Assembly (NCBI RefSeq): GCF_018617875.1
Contig: NZ_JACSKZ010000001.1
Coordinates: 62,001 to 126,000, forward strand
Reading direction: 5' to 3'
Length of the DNA: 64,000 nucleotides
DNA from: Exiguobacterium algae
GTDB taxonomy: Bacteria; Bacillota; Bacilli; Exiguobacteriales; Exiguobacteriaceae
The notes under the pieces were generated by a model that saw only the letters and a list, made by a program, of their open reading frames with translations, did no database searches and was not told where the DNA came from. Positions 8,353-17,998 of the stretch are shown in pieces; position 1 is the first letter of the stretch, and every line of letters starts with the position of its first letter. The position numbers were made by a program, and so were the translations under genes.

Positions 8353-9489
8353 TTATGGGCTCATCGACAAAATGACGATCGCCTCGTCAATCACTGTATA
8401 GTAAGCATTCTCAAAATGGAATCGCTCTTTCTTTTCCGTGTCATAGACCGAGACGCCACTCATCATCCCGTCGGTATATTCATGGATCAAATACCGCTCG
8501 TCGAGGACGCGTTCGAACGGCTCACGATCGATGAAACGGGCACCGGTCGTCACGTCAATGACTTCAGTATGCTCGTCCGTCTCATCGATCTTGATGAAAA
8601 TGGTCGAACTGACATCATCATACGTGAAGTCGATCGGTTCGAGCGCCCCCCAATCGACGACGCCTACTTCGTGCAGGATGTCCGGGGCGGTCAAATCGTA
8701 GATCGTTTCTTCGTTCATCTCATCGATAAAGGCGGAGAAGCGGAGGATGCCGTTCGTTTCACCCAAATACTGGACCGTGTCCCCTTCCCCATGCAGCCGG
8801 ATCAAATCATCGAACGGCAGTTCTTCTTGTTGCTCCCAAATCGATTCGATCGCTTCACGGAGCGGACAAATGAGAATCGCCTCTGAATGGTCGACGGCGT
8901 CATCAGGCGAGATCTTACCCGATTCCAACGCCTCATAGTAATCGAACTCATCGAGTCGCGCATTACAGACGAGGTAAGGCTCTCCTTTAAAGTCGGCCGT
9001 GAATAAATAGAGTTCACGGAAACGGTCTGTCTTTCCGACGAGCCGCTCATCACGGATCCGCTCCCGTTGTCCGGTCACCACATCAAACAACCAAGCCTCG
9101 TCGGTCGTCTCGAATGATGTCAGAAAGACGAAATAGCGGTCCTCGAGCACCCAGAACAGTGTACTGTTCCCCCGTTTCTCGAATGTGGCCAATCGTTCCT
9201 CACGTCCCGCCTTATAGTCAAAGTCGATCAATTCGGTTTTCACGATCCCGTTCCCGTCCGGCGTCTCGTTCAAAAAGTATAGGTGGTCCTCATGAATGAA
9301 TAATTTCGTGTACCCAAAGTCTTCGTACGGCCGTTGATTCAACTTCGTGACTGCCCCATCCTCCTCGTCGTACCGATAAAGTGAAAAACGCGTATTGCCA
9401 TGCTTCTCTCGAAAATAGACGGATGAGTCGGTGACGGCGATGACATCTTCATGACCGAAAGACATGGCGCGGGCATCAATGATTCTCAT
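8353..9489 (-). CDS. Uncharacterised protein, possibly a beta-propeller
   Basis: 378 residues, acidic, with no signal peptide or membrane segment, so probably cytoplasmic. I do not recognise the family. The sequence alternates short beta-strand-like stretches with repeated aromatic and charged turns (for example SLYRYDEEDG, YLFTADFKGEPYLV, LIHEYTDGMMSG), which resembles propeller proteins but has no clear repeat consensus. It overlaps the upstream gene by four bases (ATGA at 9486-9489), so the two are translationally coupled and probably work together. Confidence 0.55.
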   Translation of the reverse strand: MRIIDARAMSFGHEDVIAVTDSSVYFREKHGNTRFSLYRYDEEDGAVTKLNQRPYEDFGYTKLFIHEDHLYFLNETPDGNGIVKTELIDFDYKAGREERLATFEKRGNSTLFWVLEDRYFVFLTSFETTDEAWLFDVVTGQRERIRDERLVGKTDRFRELYLFTADFKGEPYLVCNARLDEFDYYEALESGKISPDDAVDHSEAILICPLREAIESIWEQQEELPFDDLIRLHGEGDTVQYLGETNGILRFSAFIDEMNEETIYDLTAPDILHEVGVVDWGALEPIDFTYDDVSSTIFIKIDETDEHTEVIDVTTGARFIDREPFERVLDERYLIHEYTDGMMSGVSVYDTEKKERFHFENAYYTVIDEAIVILSMSP

Positions 9490-10706
9490 AACACACCTCT
9501 TTCATCGAAAGACTCAACGGGTTCGACGGTGACGATGCCAGGCGGACGTTTCGGGAAGGTGATCCGAAAGTGGGCGTATTCGATCACGGCCTGATGCGGA
9601 TCATTCTTCTCCAACCAACGAATCCGTTGCTGGTTCGACAGGGCATGGCCGATTCGTTCCTCGATTTGGAACATGGAGACGTCCCGATACGCGACTTCCT
9701 GGATGTAGGTCGACTCATCGGACTCGAATTGTTGCCATACGCCCATGACGAGCTGACCGAGTGCCGACACCCGATCGTCAGGCAAGGATACCGTACTGAG
9801 CGTCCGGCTCACTTCCTTCAGACAGTCATTCGGGTCATCCGCCACCGCGAAGAGACGGTTCGACGTGTTGTTCATCACGCGATAGCGACGTTTTCCGCTC
9901 TCGACACGCAGTACTTGAGCATACGGCTCGACCGGTACACCATGGAAGAACGTCTCCGTCCCTCCCCACGCAAAGCCGAAAGCCGGGTCGAAGCGGCGAA
10001 TCGTTTCCATGAAGGACATCATGAAATCTTCGACTTCACGCCGTTCCAGACGGAGCCATTCGGATAACGCCAACGTCCCCTTTTGCTTCGAGATCCGGTC
10101 GATCGGGAAGAACAACTCCCCTTCGGACAAGCGGTGCGCACGGAGTTCCGTCCCGTCAGCCCGATAATCGGTCGATGGACGACCGGTCCGGCCCGCATAA
10201 ATGACCCATTCCTCGTCCGTACTTTCGACTGCATAGGCTTGATGGGCCCATGGAGGCGTGATGTATAAGGCCGGGAATTCTTCGTACGTATCTAAATGGA
10301 GATAAGAGCGGTCATTCCATAAATGGGCGAGCAGACGGACGACCTCCCCCGTTTCTGAATCCTTCGGTGCGATGTAGTTACCGGTGTCCCCGATAAACGT
10401 CAAGAGGTGGAAACCGTAACCGTTATAGAGATGGCGGACGATCCGCTCAAAGACGGCGGTCACCATCCGCTCATACAGCGGGTGGTCCTCACTGCGGTCG
10501 ATCGATGGAGAGTCGACCGTACACATGAGCCAACCCATCCGTTCATATAAACGAACACGGAGTGGATAGGAAATCAATGGAGACGAATCCGCATAAATCT
10601 CCGTCATTTGAATATTTGACATGTTTTCCACTTGAAGCGTAAATCCGTTCCGCCTCAGTTGTTCCTCCATCTTCTTTTTCCAGTTGATCGTCTCCATCTT
10701 GTTCAC
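9486..10706 (-). CDS. Uncharacterised protein, coupled to the downstream gene
   Basis: 406 residues, without signal peptide or membrane helices. I do not recognise it. It begins MNKMETINWKKKMEEQL and contains acidic and aromatic-rich segments such as WAHQAYAVESTDEEW and FAWGGTETFFHGVP. The stop overlaps the start of the following gene by four bases, indicating a two-gene unit. Either the first or the second Met could be the start; no strong ribosome binding site separates them. No enzymatic motif was found. Confidence 0.5.
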   Translation of the reverse strand: MNKMETINWKKKMEEQLRRNGFTLQVENMSNIQMTEIYADSSPLISYPLRVRLYERMGWLMCTVDSPSIDRSEDHPLYERMVTAVFERIVRHLYNGYGFHLLTFIGDTGNYIAPKDSETGEVVRLLAHLWNDRSYLHLDTYEEFPALYITPPWAHQAYAVESTDEEWVIYAGRTGRPSTDYRADGTELRAHRLSEGELFFPIDRISKQKGTLALSEWLRLERREVEDFMMSFMETIRRFDPAFGFAWGGTETFFHGVPVEPYAQVLRVESGKRRYRVMNNTSNRLFAVADDPNDCLKEVSRTLSTVSLPDDRVSALGQLVMGVWQQFESDESTYIQEVAYRDVSMFQIEERIGHALSNQQRIRWLEKNDPHQAVIEYAHFRITFPKRPPGIVTVEPVESFDERGVL

Positions 10707-10752
10707 TCACTTTCATTCATCGTCTCTCTGTGAATTTTTCCCGTTTCTCGAA

Positions 10753-11925
10753 TCACACAAACGCGTTTCGTTTTGTTTGACTGACGAGCCGCTCGATCGC
10801 CTCATCCAGCAACTCCCGTCTCGTCCCGATATTCATGCGCTCAAAGTCATCTCCCGACTCACCAAAAGGGGTACCCGGGGACAAGAACAGACGGACCTCG
10901 TCATGTAACCACTTCTTCCGTTCTTCTGACGAGAGCGGGATGGAAGAAAAGTCGATCCAAAGTAAGTAGCTCGCCTCCGGTCGGTAAACCGTCAACATCG
11001 GGAGCTCCGTTTGGATCCGTTCAATGATGGCAGCCATCTGTTCTTCAAGTTCTGTAGTCAGCTGTTGAAGCCACCGCTCCGCGCGCGGGTCCGTATAGGC
11101 GGCGATGATTGCCGTGTTGGCGAAAGGCGTCGGTAACACATGATGTTTGTTCTGTACCTTGATGATTCGTTTACGCCACGACTCTTCCGGACAGATGATG
11201 TATGAAGCGAACAGGCCGGCGATATTGAACGCCTTTGACGGGGCGCTCACGGTGATGACGTTCGGATCCAGTTTGTTGATGGCGGTATGCTCGAACGACG
11301 GATAGGTCAAATCCGCATGGATCTCGTCGGCGACGATGATGACGTCATGTTTGTTCGCCAGCTCGACGACTCGAGAAAGCTCTTCTTCCGTCCAGACCCG
11401 ACCGACCGGGTTGTGTGGAGAACAAAGCAGGAACATCTTCGCATGGCGCATCGCATCCTCTAAAGCGTCAAAGTCCATCTCATAACGTCCTTCAACGATT
11501 TTTAGCGGTGCATCGAACAGTTCACGCTTCGACCCGGTGACGAGCTCATGGAACGGCGGATAGACCGGTGATTGGATGACGACCCCGTCCCCGACAGCGG
11601 TCAACGCCTCGACGATATGTGTCAGTCCCGGGACGACACCGCTTGAAAACAGGACGTGTGTCGGGTCGACGTCAAGTCCGTGACGACGTCCGTACCACGA
11701 ACTGACCGCTGACTGCGCTTCCCGTGAGAACAACGTATAGCCAAATTCCCCCGATGCGGCTTTACTCGCAAGGGCTTCTGAGATGGATGGAGCCGTCCGG
11801 ATGTCGATATCGGCCACCCATAGAGGCAACACGTCCTCTGACAGATGGAACCACCGCTCCAACCCGTCCCATTTCACAGAATCTGTCCCTTTTCGTTCAA
11901 GTGTTTGCTGTAGAATCGATTTCAT
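10753..11925 (-). CDS. PLP-dependent aminotransferase/lyase of the MalY/PatB family
   Basis: A fold-type I pyridoxal-phosphate enzyme of 390 residues. The family includes PatB, a cystathionine beta-lyase that releases homocysteine or thiols from cysteine conjugates. Seen here are LPLWVADIDI near the N-terminus (family signature), SPHNPVGRVW, VADEIHADL (the Asp that contacts the pyridine nitrogen) and the Schiff-base lysine in SAPSKAFNIAG. ATG 11925 has six bases of spacing to GGAGGG, whereas the more upstream ATG 11931 abuts it. It precedes the two unknown genes in the same direction. The exact substrate cannot be told from sequence. Confidence 0.85.
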   Translation of the reverse strand: MKSILQQTLERKGTDSVKWDGLERWFHLSEDVLPLWVADIDIRTAPSISEALASKAASGEFGYTLFSREAQSAVSSWYGRRHGLDVDPTHVLFSSGVVPGLTHIVEALTAVGDGVVIQSPVYPPFHELVTGSKRELFDAPLKIVEGRYEMDFDALEDAMRHAKMFLLCSPHNPVGRVWTEEELSRVVELANKHDVIIVADEIHADLTYPSFEHTAINKLDPNVITVSAPSKAFNIAGLFASYIICPEESWRKRIIKVQNKHHVLPTPFANTAIIAAYTDPRAERWLQQLTTELEEQMAAIIERIQTELPMLTVYRPEASYLLWIDFSSIPLSSEERKKWLHDEVRLFLSPGTPFGESGDDFERMNIGTRRELLDEAIERLVSQTKRNAFV

Positions 11926-12039
11926 CTTCATCCCTCCTATTCCTACTGTACCAAAAATGTCTGGCACCGTTACGGAAAACCGTGGCGGAATTCCATCAAC
12001 TTCGATATACTCGACCGAGAAACTACGTGGAGGTGGATC

Positions 12040-12693
12040 ATGTCGGTCAACATCATTCGTAACAAACGCAGGAAACGTGCCGCCTTTTTCGTGACCCCGG
12101 ATGGCATCGAACTTCGGGTTCCGGCGCGATTGCCAAAGCGAATCATCGACGTCATCTTATCAGACCATGCCGACTGGATTCAGGAACAGCTGAAATCGTT
12201 ACCGAGACGTGAAGTACAACCGGAGAATACCTTTCTGTACCGTGGCGAATCCTTCCCGCTCGTCCGTGATGGGAGGACGACGTTCGGCTTCGACGGGGAG
12301 GCGTTCTATTGCCCCGAACAATGGAGTAAGTCCGACCTCTTCTTAGCGTATGAACGCTGGCTGCGTGAACGCGCACTTGAGTATGTGAAAGATCGCGCCC
12401 CGTATTATGAGCGGTTGCTCGGTGTAGAAGCAAAACGAATCCGCATCGGACATCAAAAATCGCGTTGGGGCTCTTGCAGCTCACAGGGCAACATCTCGAT
12501 CAACGTCCGACTCATGCTCGCCCCGGTATACGTCATGGATTACGTCATCGCCCATGAGTGGACACACCTCGTCCACTTCGACCACTCGAAGTCCTTTTGG
12601 TCTACGCTCAGGTCGGTCTACCCGGCGACGACCGAGGTGATGAATTGGTTGAAAGAAAACGGACATACGCTCCACATCCAAACAGCCGAATGA
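12040..12693 (+). CDS. YgjP-like zinc metallopeptidase-domain protein
   Basis: 217 residues of the YgjP/M48-like metallopeptidase family (formerly DUF45). The zinc site is HEWTH with a following conserved His in HFDHSKSFW, and the preceding SRWGSCSSQGNISIN block is the family hallmark. Substrates are mostly unknown. It starts at ATG 12040 behind GGAGGTGGATC and is divergent from the PatB-like gene. The final codons form one arm of the terminator that follows. Confidence 0.85.
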   Translation: MSVNIIRNKRRKRAAFFVTPDGIELRVPARLPKRIIDVILSDHADWIQEQLKSLPRREVQPENTFLYRGESFPLVRDGRTTFGFDGEAFYCPEQWSKSDLFLAYERWLRERALEYVKDRAPYYERLLGVEAKRIRIGHQKSRWGSCSSQGNISINVRLMLAPVYVMDYVIAHEWTHLVHFDHSKSFWSTLRSVYPATTEVMNWLKENGHTLHIQTAE

Positions 12694-12717
12694 CGGTCTA
12701 CGTCACTCGGCTGTTTC
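12681..12717. terminator. Intrinsic terminator between convergent genes
   Basis: ACAGCCGA and TGACG pair with CGTCA and TCGGCTGT with one mismatch. The left arm lies in the last codons of the YgjP-like gene. The T run is short on the plus strand (TTTC). Confidence 0.6.
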
Positions 12718-12718
12718 G

Positions 12719-14014
12719 TCAATCCTTTTTCAGTTCAGGGAAGTAAGAAAGAAACGTCTCCGCTCCCTCGCTCGTCAGCTTGAACGTCAACTCCCGCTTG
12801 GCGTCAGTCAAATAGATGTCGAGCTTTTTGGATCGTTGTTTATACGACACCTCGAACACTTGCCCTTTCAATCCTTGATTGATCGTCAAATATCGGTACA
12901 CACCCGTGTCACCCGGACGCTTAACCGGTCTCGCGGTTTTGATCGCATTTAGTAAGTCGTCAAAATCAATTCCGGCTGCACGCACGGCATCCGGATAATT
13001 CAATGGCGTTTCCCCATCGTACGGCATCTTATGGAGATAAATATCCGCTTGTTGATCCTCTCTTTCGTGTGCGTCACTCAATCGTGAATCGTGGTCTCCA
13101 TCTGTTGTTGGATAAAAAGTAAATGACAAGTCTTCCGATACTTGTTCTCCGTCTTCAATATAGGTGAACGTATAGACACGAACAGGAGTATCCAACTGAA
13201 GGATCTCGTCGTCAACAATTGGTTTAACATCTAAGCTTACGAACGTTGTTTCGTAAGCGTTCGATTGAGTCTCATCAAAAAAGTGAAGCAGTTCAGAACT
13301 ATAATGTCCTTCTCCGAAAGAAAGAACGATGTAGGCTTGTTCAGTACTGTCCGAATAACCGATTGAAAAACGAACGTCTTTCATATACCTCGCGCTCATC
13401 GGATCAAATACTATGAAAGGCTGAAGCATTGTTTTTGCGCCGAGCTTCAATTCGATTTCACCCAAGATACCTGGTTGTAGTTGGAACGTGCTGCCTTCTA
13501 TTATTCTGATTGGATTGCCGAGCTGATCGACAGGCTCATACCCCTCGACTTTATCTGAGGAATGTTCGATGGTCGGAAAGGTATTTATGGGCACTCCGGC
13601 AGTCACATCAACAAATTCGGGAAATTCATCTACAACCCTGACTACAGGAGAAACCGACGCTTCATCTTGGCAAATGACATAGTTATGATCTCCCTTAAAA
13701 TATGAGACCGATTTGAACGTATCTCGCTCCTCAAAGGCAGTCATTGATCGGCGATAGGCAACAAATGTATCATATACCGTTAAATCGCCACTCAACTCTT
13801 CCTCTGGTCCTCTACAAGCCTCAAGGATCGAGCTTACTTTTACAGAGTCATCGGCTTCACCATTCAAACCGATCGGGTTGAGGATGGTCCAATCTGTCTC
13901 TAAATATTTCAATTGGACGACGGGCATGTCTTCCTTCCCACACCCCGAGATCCAAAATGTTAGAACCGTAAGAAGTGCTACTACGCGAGTCCAGTTCCGA
14001 TTTGCCGAGCTCAT
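12719..14014 (-). CDS. Tandem lipoprotein paralog 4
   Basis: 431 residues with a lipoprotein signal (FWISGC, lipid-modified Cys25), so exported and anchored on the outer face of the membrane. It is the last gene of four consecutive paralogs. All share a Cys-containing N-terminal third (VICQDEASV here), a central strand-rich region with an AYIVLSFG stretch, and a highly conserved C-terminal block with YKQRSKKLDIYLTDAKRE. The function is unknown. The start overlaps the preceding paralog by four bases (ATGA), and the GGAGGTGAG ribosome binding site lies inside that gene. Confidence 0.75.
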   Translation of the reverse strand: MSSANRNWTRVVALLTVLTFWISGCGKEDMPVVQLKYLETDWTILNPIGLNGEADDSVKVSSILEACRGPEEELSGDLTVYDTFVAYRRSMTAFEERDTFKSVSYFKGDHNYVICQDEASVSPVVRVVDEFPEFVDVTAGVPINTFPTIEHSSDKVEGYEPVDQLGNPIRIIEGSTFQLQPGILGEIELKLGAKTMLQPFIVFDPMSARYMKDVRFSIGYSDSTEQAYIVLSFGEGHYSSELLHFFDETQSNAYETTFVSLDVKPIVDDEILQLDTPVRVYTFTYIEDGEQVSEDLSFTFYPTTDGDHDSRLSDAHEREDQQADIYLHKMPYDGETPLNYPDAVRAAGIDFDDLLNAIKTARPVKRPGDTGVYRYLTINQGLKGQVFEVSYKQRSKKLDIYLTDAKRELTFKLTSEGAETFLSYFPELKKD

Positions 14015-15318
14015 GGTCTCACCTCCGGGAAGTAGGACAGAAACGTCTCCGCGCCTTCACTCGTCAGCTTGAACGTCTGTTCCCGCTTGGCGTCGGTCAG
14101 GTAGATATCAAGCTTTTTGGAGCGCTGTTTATACGACACCTCGAACTCCTGCGACTTCATCCCTTCAAATATCGTCAAGTAACGATATTCCTGCTCATCT
14201 CCGGCACGACTGACGGGTTTAGCATGGCTGATTGCCTCTAACAAGGCGTTCACATCAGTTCCCGCTGCGCGCATCATTTCCGAATCACGAATCGGACTCT
14301 CATCATCGAATGGTTTGGTGTGAAGGTAAAGAAGGGGTCCTTCATCTTTGTATGTAGGCACCTGTTCAGCTGGACGATCAGCCTGACCTTCTTCGAAAAC
14401 ACCTGGTCGATATGTCAATCGGATCTCTTCTGTGACGGGTTGCCCATCTTGTTCGTAGCTGATTTCGTAGACTGGTGTTTGAACGTGAGGTTCTAGCACA
14501 TCCTTTGTGAACACAGGTTTCGCAGACAGGTATATATAAGGAATCGTTTGCATCAAATCCGCCCTCGAAAAAATCTCGAGCGGTGCAGAATTGAAATACC
14601 GGTCTCCATATGACAGCAGGAGATAGGCCTGTTCCGTCTCCTCATCATATCCGAGTGCCAAGCCGATATGGTCGATATCCGTGCTAAATGGTGTGAAATC
14701 GATTAGTTGGATTTCCATCCCCTGTTCGCCTAGACTGAATCCGATGCTTCCATACAAGGAAGGAGTCAGCTGAATGAGTGAGTCCTCTAAAATCAAAATG
14801 GATTGACCCGTCGAATCATATTGATCCTTCAGCTCAAAAAATGTTTCCCGTACGGAATCCGAAACAGTGTCCAGACTCGGGTGATTCGTCATTTTTTTAC
14901 CGGAAGCAAGGTCTACAAATTCAGGGATCTCATCAATCGTCTCCGCGACCAGATTGTATGTCGTCTCATCCTGGCAAAGGACATAGAATTCCTTTCCTTT
15001 TACGTAGCTCACTACCTTGATATGATGGTATCCACCCTCGGGCATGTTGTACGACCCATGCGCCAGAAATGGATTGTAAACCGTAAAATCCCCTCCCAAC
15101 TCGGTCGTTCGCTCGCCGGTACAGGCATCGATTACCGCATCGGCGTTAGAGAGCTTGACTGTCTCCAAATCGTCAGTGATTTTTTCGACGGTCCATGAAT
15201 AGGTCATATCCTCGAGCGCGACGACAGGGATGTCTTTCTTCACGCAACCGCTCGTCAGGAGTATCGCTGCGCATGTGAGCCCGATGACCCGATTTCGTGT
15301 TTGATTTCTTATCATCAT
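14011..15318 (-). CDS. Tandem lipoprotein paralog 3
   Basis: 435 residues, with lipobox LLTSGC (Cys25). It is related to its three neighbours along its whole length: a TGERTTELGGDFTVYNPF segment in the first quarter, a VLCQDETTYN segment with a conserved Cys, an EIPEFVDLASG segment, and the C-terminal block YKQRSKKLDIYLTDAKRE, which is nearly identical to paralog 4. That identity points to recent duplication or gene conversion between 3 and 4. The AAAGGA ribosome binding site is supplied by the final codons of paralog 2. No known domain was recognised. Confidence 0.75.
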   Translation of the reverse strand: MMIRNQTRNRVIGLTCAAILLTSGCVKKDIPVVALEDMTYSWTVEKITDDLETVKLSNADAVIDACTGERTTELGGDFTVYNPFLAHGSYNMPEGGYHHIKVVSYVKGKEFYVLCQDETTYNLVAETIDEIPEFVDLASGKKMTNHPSLDTVSDSVRETFFELKDQYDSTGQSILILEDSLIQLTPSLYGSIGFSLGEQGMEIQLIDFTPFSTDIDHIGLALGYDEETEQAYLLLSYGDRYFNSAPLEIFSRADLMQTIPYIYLSAKPVFTKDVLEPHVQTPVYEISYEQDGQPVTEEIRLTYRPGVFEEGQADRPAEQVPTYKDEGPLLYLHTKPFDDESPIRDSEMMRAAGTDVNALLEAISHAKPVSRAGDEQEYRYLTIFEGMKSQEFEVSYKQRSKKLDIYLTDAKREQTFKLTSEGAETFLSYFPEVRP

Positions 15319-15322
15319 GCGA

Positions 15323-16597
15323 TCAGTCCTTTACTTTCGGGAAGGCGGCTATGAATTTTTCCGCTCCCTCGCTACTCAGTTTGTACGTCTGCTCATGCTC
15401 CGGGTCGGTCAGGTAGATGTCGAGCTTTTTAGAGCGCTGTTTGAATGAGAGCTCGAACTGCTGGTCCTTGTAGCCATCGGTCAACGTCACATATCGATAG
15501 GTCGTCTCGTCTCCTGACCGCTCAACCGGTTCTGCCGATTCGATTGCTTTCCATAGCGCCTCTACTTCATCCGCATCCGGTTGAAGGACATTCGGATACG
15601 CAATCTTTCCTCCTGCCTCATATCGGTCTTTATGTACGTAAATCATCGATTCATTGATCGCCATGTGTTCAGATTGAATAAAACCACTCATCTCCGTTCC
15701 CTCTGCTTTAAACTCCCCTTCGTGGAACGTCATCGTGAAGACCTCGGTCACGCGCTCCCCGGCTTGGTCATACGTGAACTCATAGAGCGGTGTCGCCACC
15801 CCGGGGTCGAGCGTTTCGGGTGATGCGACCCGTTTGATTTGCAAACGATTAAAGCGGGTCGGTTCATTGTCCTCCCGGTCATAAAACTCGATCGGATTGC
15901 CGATGTACGATGAAGCGTTCCCGAATGTATGAAACACGAAGGCGCGATTTGTCTTCCCGTGAATTCCGACAGTCAGGTCGATCTCATTTCCCGCTCCATA
16001 GACCGGTTCGAACAAAGGGAGCTGGTACGTCAACTGTCTCTCCCCTAATTTCAGTTCGAGAAAGCCGTAAGCAGGGAGCTTGATGTTCAACAGCGACTGC
16101 TCAACCCACATGAATCCAATCTCATCTTCCGTGAAGGCGGGAGCGGATCGTAATTCTTCCAGTTCTTCCTCTGTCGGCATTTCGATCGACGGGAGCCAGG
16201 ACAACTCGAGCCGCTCATTCGACTCAATAAATTCCGGGAAGTGGTCGACTTTATCCGCGACGTATCGGACATCGGAACGGTCACGGCAGACGACGTACTT
16301 TTCGTCACTTTCGATGTACGAGATGGTACGTTCCTTCATTGAGACATCATTTGCTGCAAAAGGAAGTTTCGTTGCGGTAACAGTACCGTAAACTTTGAAA
16401 TCGTCTTTTATCTCGACCGCACGTTCGCCGACACACGCGTTCAATATTCCCTCCACGGACTCCTGATCAGATTGGTCAACGCCAAACAATTCCCAATGTG
16501 ACGGGATATATTTCAGATCCACCACATCGATTTCTTCATTCCCGCAAGCGCCGAGCAGCGTGGTGACGGTCAAGCAGGCTAATGCGAATCGTTTCAA
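15323..16597 (-). CDS. Tandem lipoprotein paralog 2
   Basis: 424 residues with a short signal peptide ending in the lipobox LLGAC (Cys18). It has the family layout: GERAVEIKDDFKVYG near residue 55, YVVCRDRSDV with the conserved Cys, the EFTYDQAGERVTEVFTMTF segment, and the C-terminal FKQRSKKLDIYLTDPEHE block. It shares the phrase TPLYEFTY with paralog 1, so 1 and 2 form one pair and 3 and 4 another. It starts at TTG 16597. Its role is unknown; it is presumably an extracytoplasmic membrane-anchored protein. Confidence 0.75.
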   Translation of the reverse strand: MKRFALACLTVTTLLGACGNEEIDVVDLKYIPSHWELFGVDQSDQESVEGILNACVGERAVEIKDDFKVYGTVTATKLPFAANDVSMKERTISYIESDEKYVVCRDRSDVRYVADKVDHFPEFIESNERLELSWLPSIEMPTEEELEELRSAPAFTEDEIGFMWVEQSLLNIKLPAYGFLELKLGERQLTYQLPLFEPVYGAGNEIDLTVGIHGKTNRAFVFHTFGNASSYIGNPIEFYDREDNEPTRFNRLQIKRVASPETLDPGVATPLYEFTYDQAGERVTEVFTMTFHEGEFKAEGTEMSGFIQSEHMAINESMIYVHKDRYEAGGKIAYPNVLQPDADEVEALWKAIESAEPVERSGDETTYRYVTLTDGYKDQQFELSFKQRSKKLDIYLTDPEHEQTYKLSSEGAEKFIAAFPKVKD

Positions 16598-16603
16598 AAA
16601 GCC

Positions 16604-17905
16604 TCATTCCTTTTCATTTATTTTAGGGAAGGCGGATCGTAATGCTTCTGCCGCCTCACTTGATAATTTGAAGGACTCGTTTCGTTTTGGATCGGTCAGG
16701 TAAATATCCAATTTTTTCGACCGCTGTTTGTACGACACGTCAAATACTTGTTCCTTCACTCCATCGATGATGGTGAGGTATCGATATGTTCCCTCTTCAC
16801 CGGTCCGCTCGATGGGTTTGGCCGATTCGATCGAGGAAAGGAGCTCCTCGACCTCCTCTTCTTTTGCATGGAGGATATCAGGTTGATTGAGCGGGGTTTC
16901 CGGGTCATACGGTTTCTTATGGATGTAAATCATCGGTCCATCATAGATGTTTGGTAAGAGATTCTCGAACATGTTTCGGGGCTCCTCCCCGTTCTTCACG
17001 AATTCACCTTCGCGGAACGTCGCCGAAAGGGTCTTCGTCACACGCTCACCCTTTTCGGTGTATGTAAATTCATAGAGCGGGGTGGACACACCAGGGTCGA
17101 GCGGACCAACTGGTGCGATCTGCTTAATGGACAGATCATGAAAGAGAAGTTCATTTGTGATGTCAGAATGTTCTTCTTCGATAAAGCCAATCGGATTCCC
17201 AAAAACATATTCGTGATTGTAAGACGCTAACAGGAAAGCGCGGCTGGATTTCGGGTCATACGCGATCGCAAGCTGTTGATCTTTCAGCATCACACTGACC
17301 GGTTCGTACACCTGCAGGTGACTTTTGATCGGTTTACCACCCAACTCGAAGTCAAGGACCCCGTAATAGGCAGGTGATATGTTCAAGATCGAACCGCTGG
17401 ACGGCTTCACGTCTAGTCCAAAATCTTTCAGGCCATCCGAGAGCAGGAACTGCTCGATCTCCTCGTCTGTCGGATACTGAATGATTGGCGTCCGGCTCAA
17501 TTCAATGCTTTGACTTGTATCAATGAAGCTCGGGATCTCTTCAATGGCTTCCGCGACAAATTGATTCGATATCTGTTCTCGGCAAAGAACGTACGGCTCA
17601 TCCCCTTCAACGAAAGAAACAATTCGATACATATAGGCGTCACTCGATAAGGTGATTGGGCGACGATTCATAACCATCGAGTCATAGATGACTAAATCCC
17701 CTTTCAACTCAGTCGTCCTTTCCCCTTGGCACATTGTCATCAGCTCCGTCGCATGCTCACTCGCAACCGTGTCACCCATTCCGGTCAATTTTTCTGTGCT
17801 CCAATGTGACGCGTTCGTCTCCAGATGCAATACCTCGACGTCATCTTTTCCGCATGCTCCGAGCAAGCCCGCGATGCTTAACAAAACGAAAGCTAGTCGT
17901 TTCAA
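16604..17905 (-). CDS. Tandem lipoprotein paralog 1
   Basis: 433 residues with lipobox LLGAC (Cys18), the first gene of the four-gene set. Family features are GERTTELKGDLVIYDSM, YVLCREQISN with the conserved Cys, TPLYEFTYTEKGERVTK, and the C-terminal YKQRSKKLDIYLTDPKRN block. It starts at TTG 17905 behind a strong AAAGGAGGGG. A possible promoter lies at 17935-17964. The four genes are separated by at most 6 bases or overlap, so they are almost certainly one operon. The function is unknown. Confidence 0.75.
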   Translation of the reverse strand: MKRLAFVLLSIAGLLGACGKDDVEVLHLETNASHWSTEKLTGMGDTVASEHATELMTMCQGERTTELKGDLVIYDSMVMNRRPITLSSDAYMYRIVSFVEGDEPYVLCREQISNQFVAEAIEEIPSFIDTSQSIELSRTPIIQYPTDEEIEQFLLSDGLKDFGLDVKPSSGSILNISPAYYGVLDFELGGKPIKSHLQVYEPVSVMLKDQQLAIAYDPKSSRAFLLASYNHEYVFGNPIGFIEEEHSDITNELLFHDLSIKQIAPVGPLDPGVSTPLYEFTYTEKGERVTKTLSATFREGEFVKNGEEPRNMFENLLPNIYDGPMIYIHKKPYDPETPLNQPDILHAKEEEVEELLSSIESAKPIERTGEEGTYRYLTIIDGVKEQVFDVSYKQRSKKLDIYLTDPKRNESFKLSSEAAEALRSAFPKINEKE

Positions 17906-17934
17906 AATTTCCCCTCCTTTAAACTACACATCCA

Positions 17935-17964
17935 ATTTTACCATTTAATTACTTGTGCATACAA
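17935..17964 (-). promoter_or_regulatory. Possible promoter of the lipoprotein operon
   Basis: On the minus strand TTGTAT and TAAAAT are separated by 18 bases, about 30 bases upstream of the TTG start of paralog 1. The -35 overlaps the T tract of the upstream terminator. Confidence 0.4.
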
Positions 17965-17991
17965 AAAAATCCCGCTCTTTTTATGAGCGGG
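17963..17991 (-). terminator. Intrinsic terminator of the DUF302 gene
   Basis: On the minus strand CCCGCTC pairs with GAGCGGG around a seven-base loop, followed by ATTTTTTT. Confidence 0.85.
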
Positions 17992-17998
17992 AAATGGT

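Noticed and set aside
12719-17905. CRISPR or other short repeat array
   Set aside because: Similarity is between whole protein-coding genes, not short direct repeats with spacers; no CRISPR array exists in the window.
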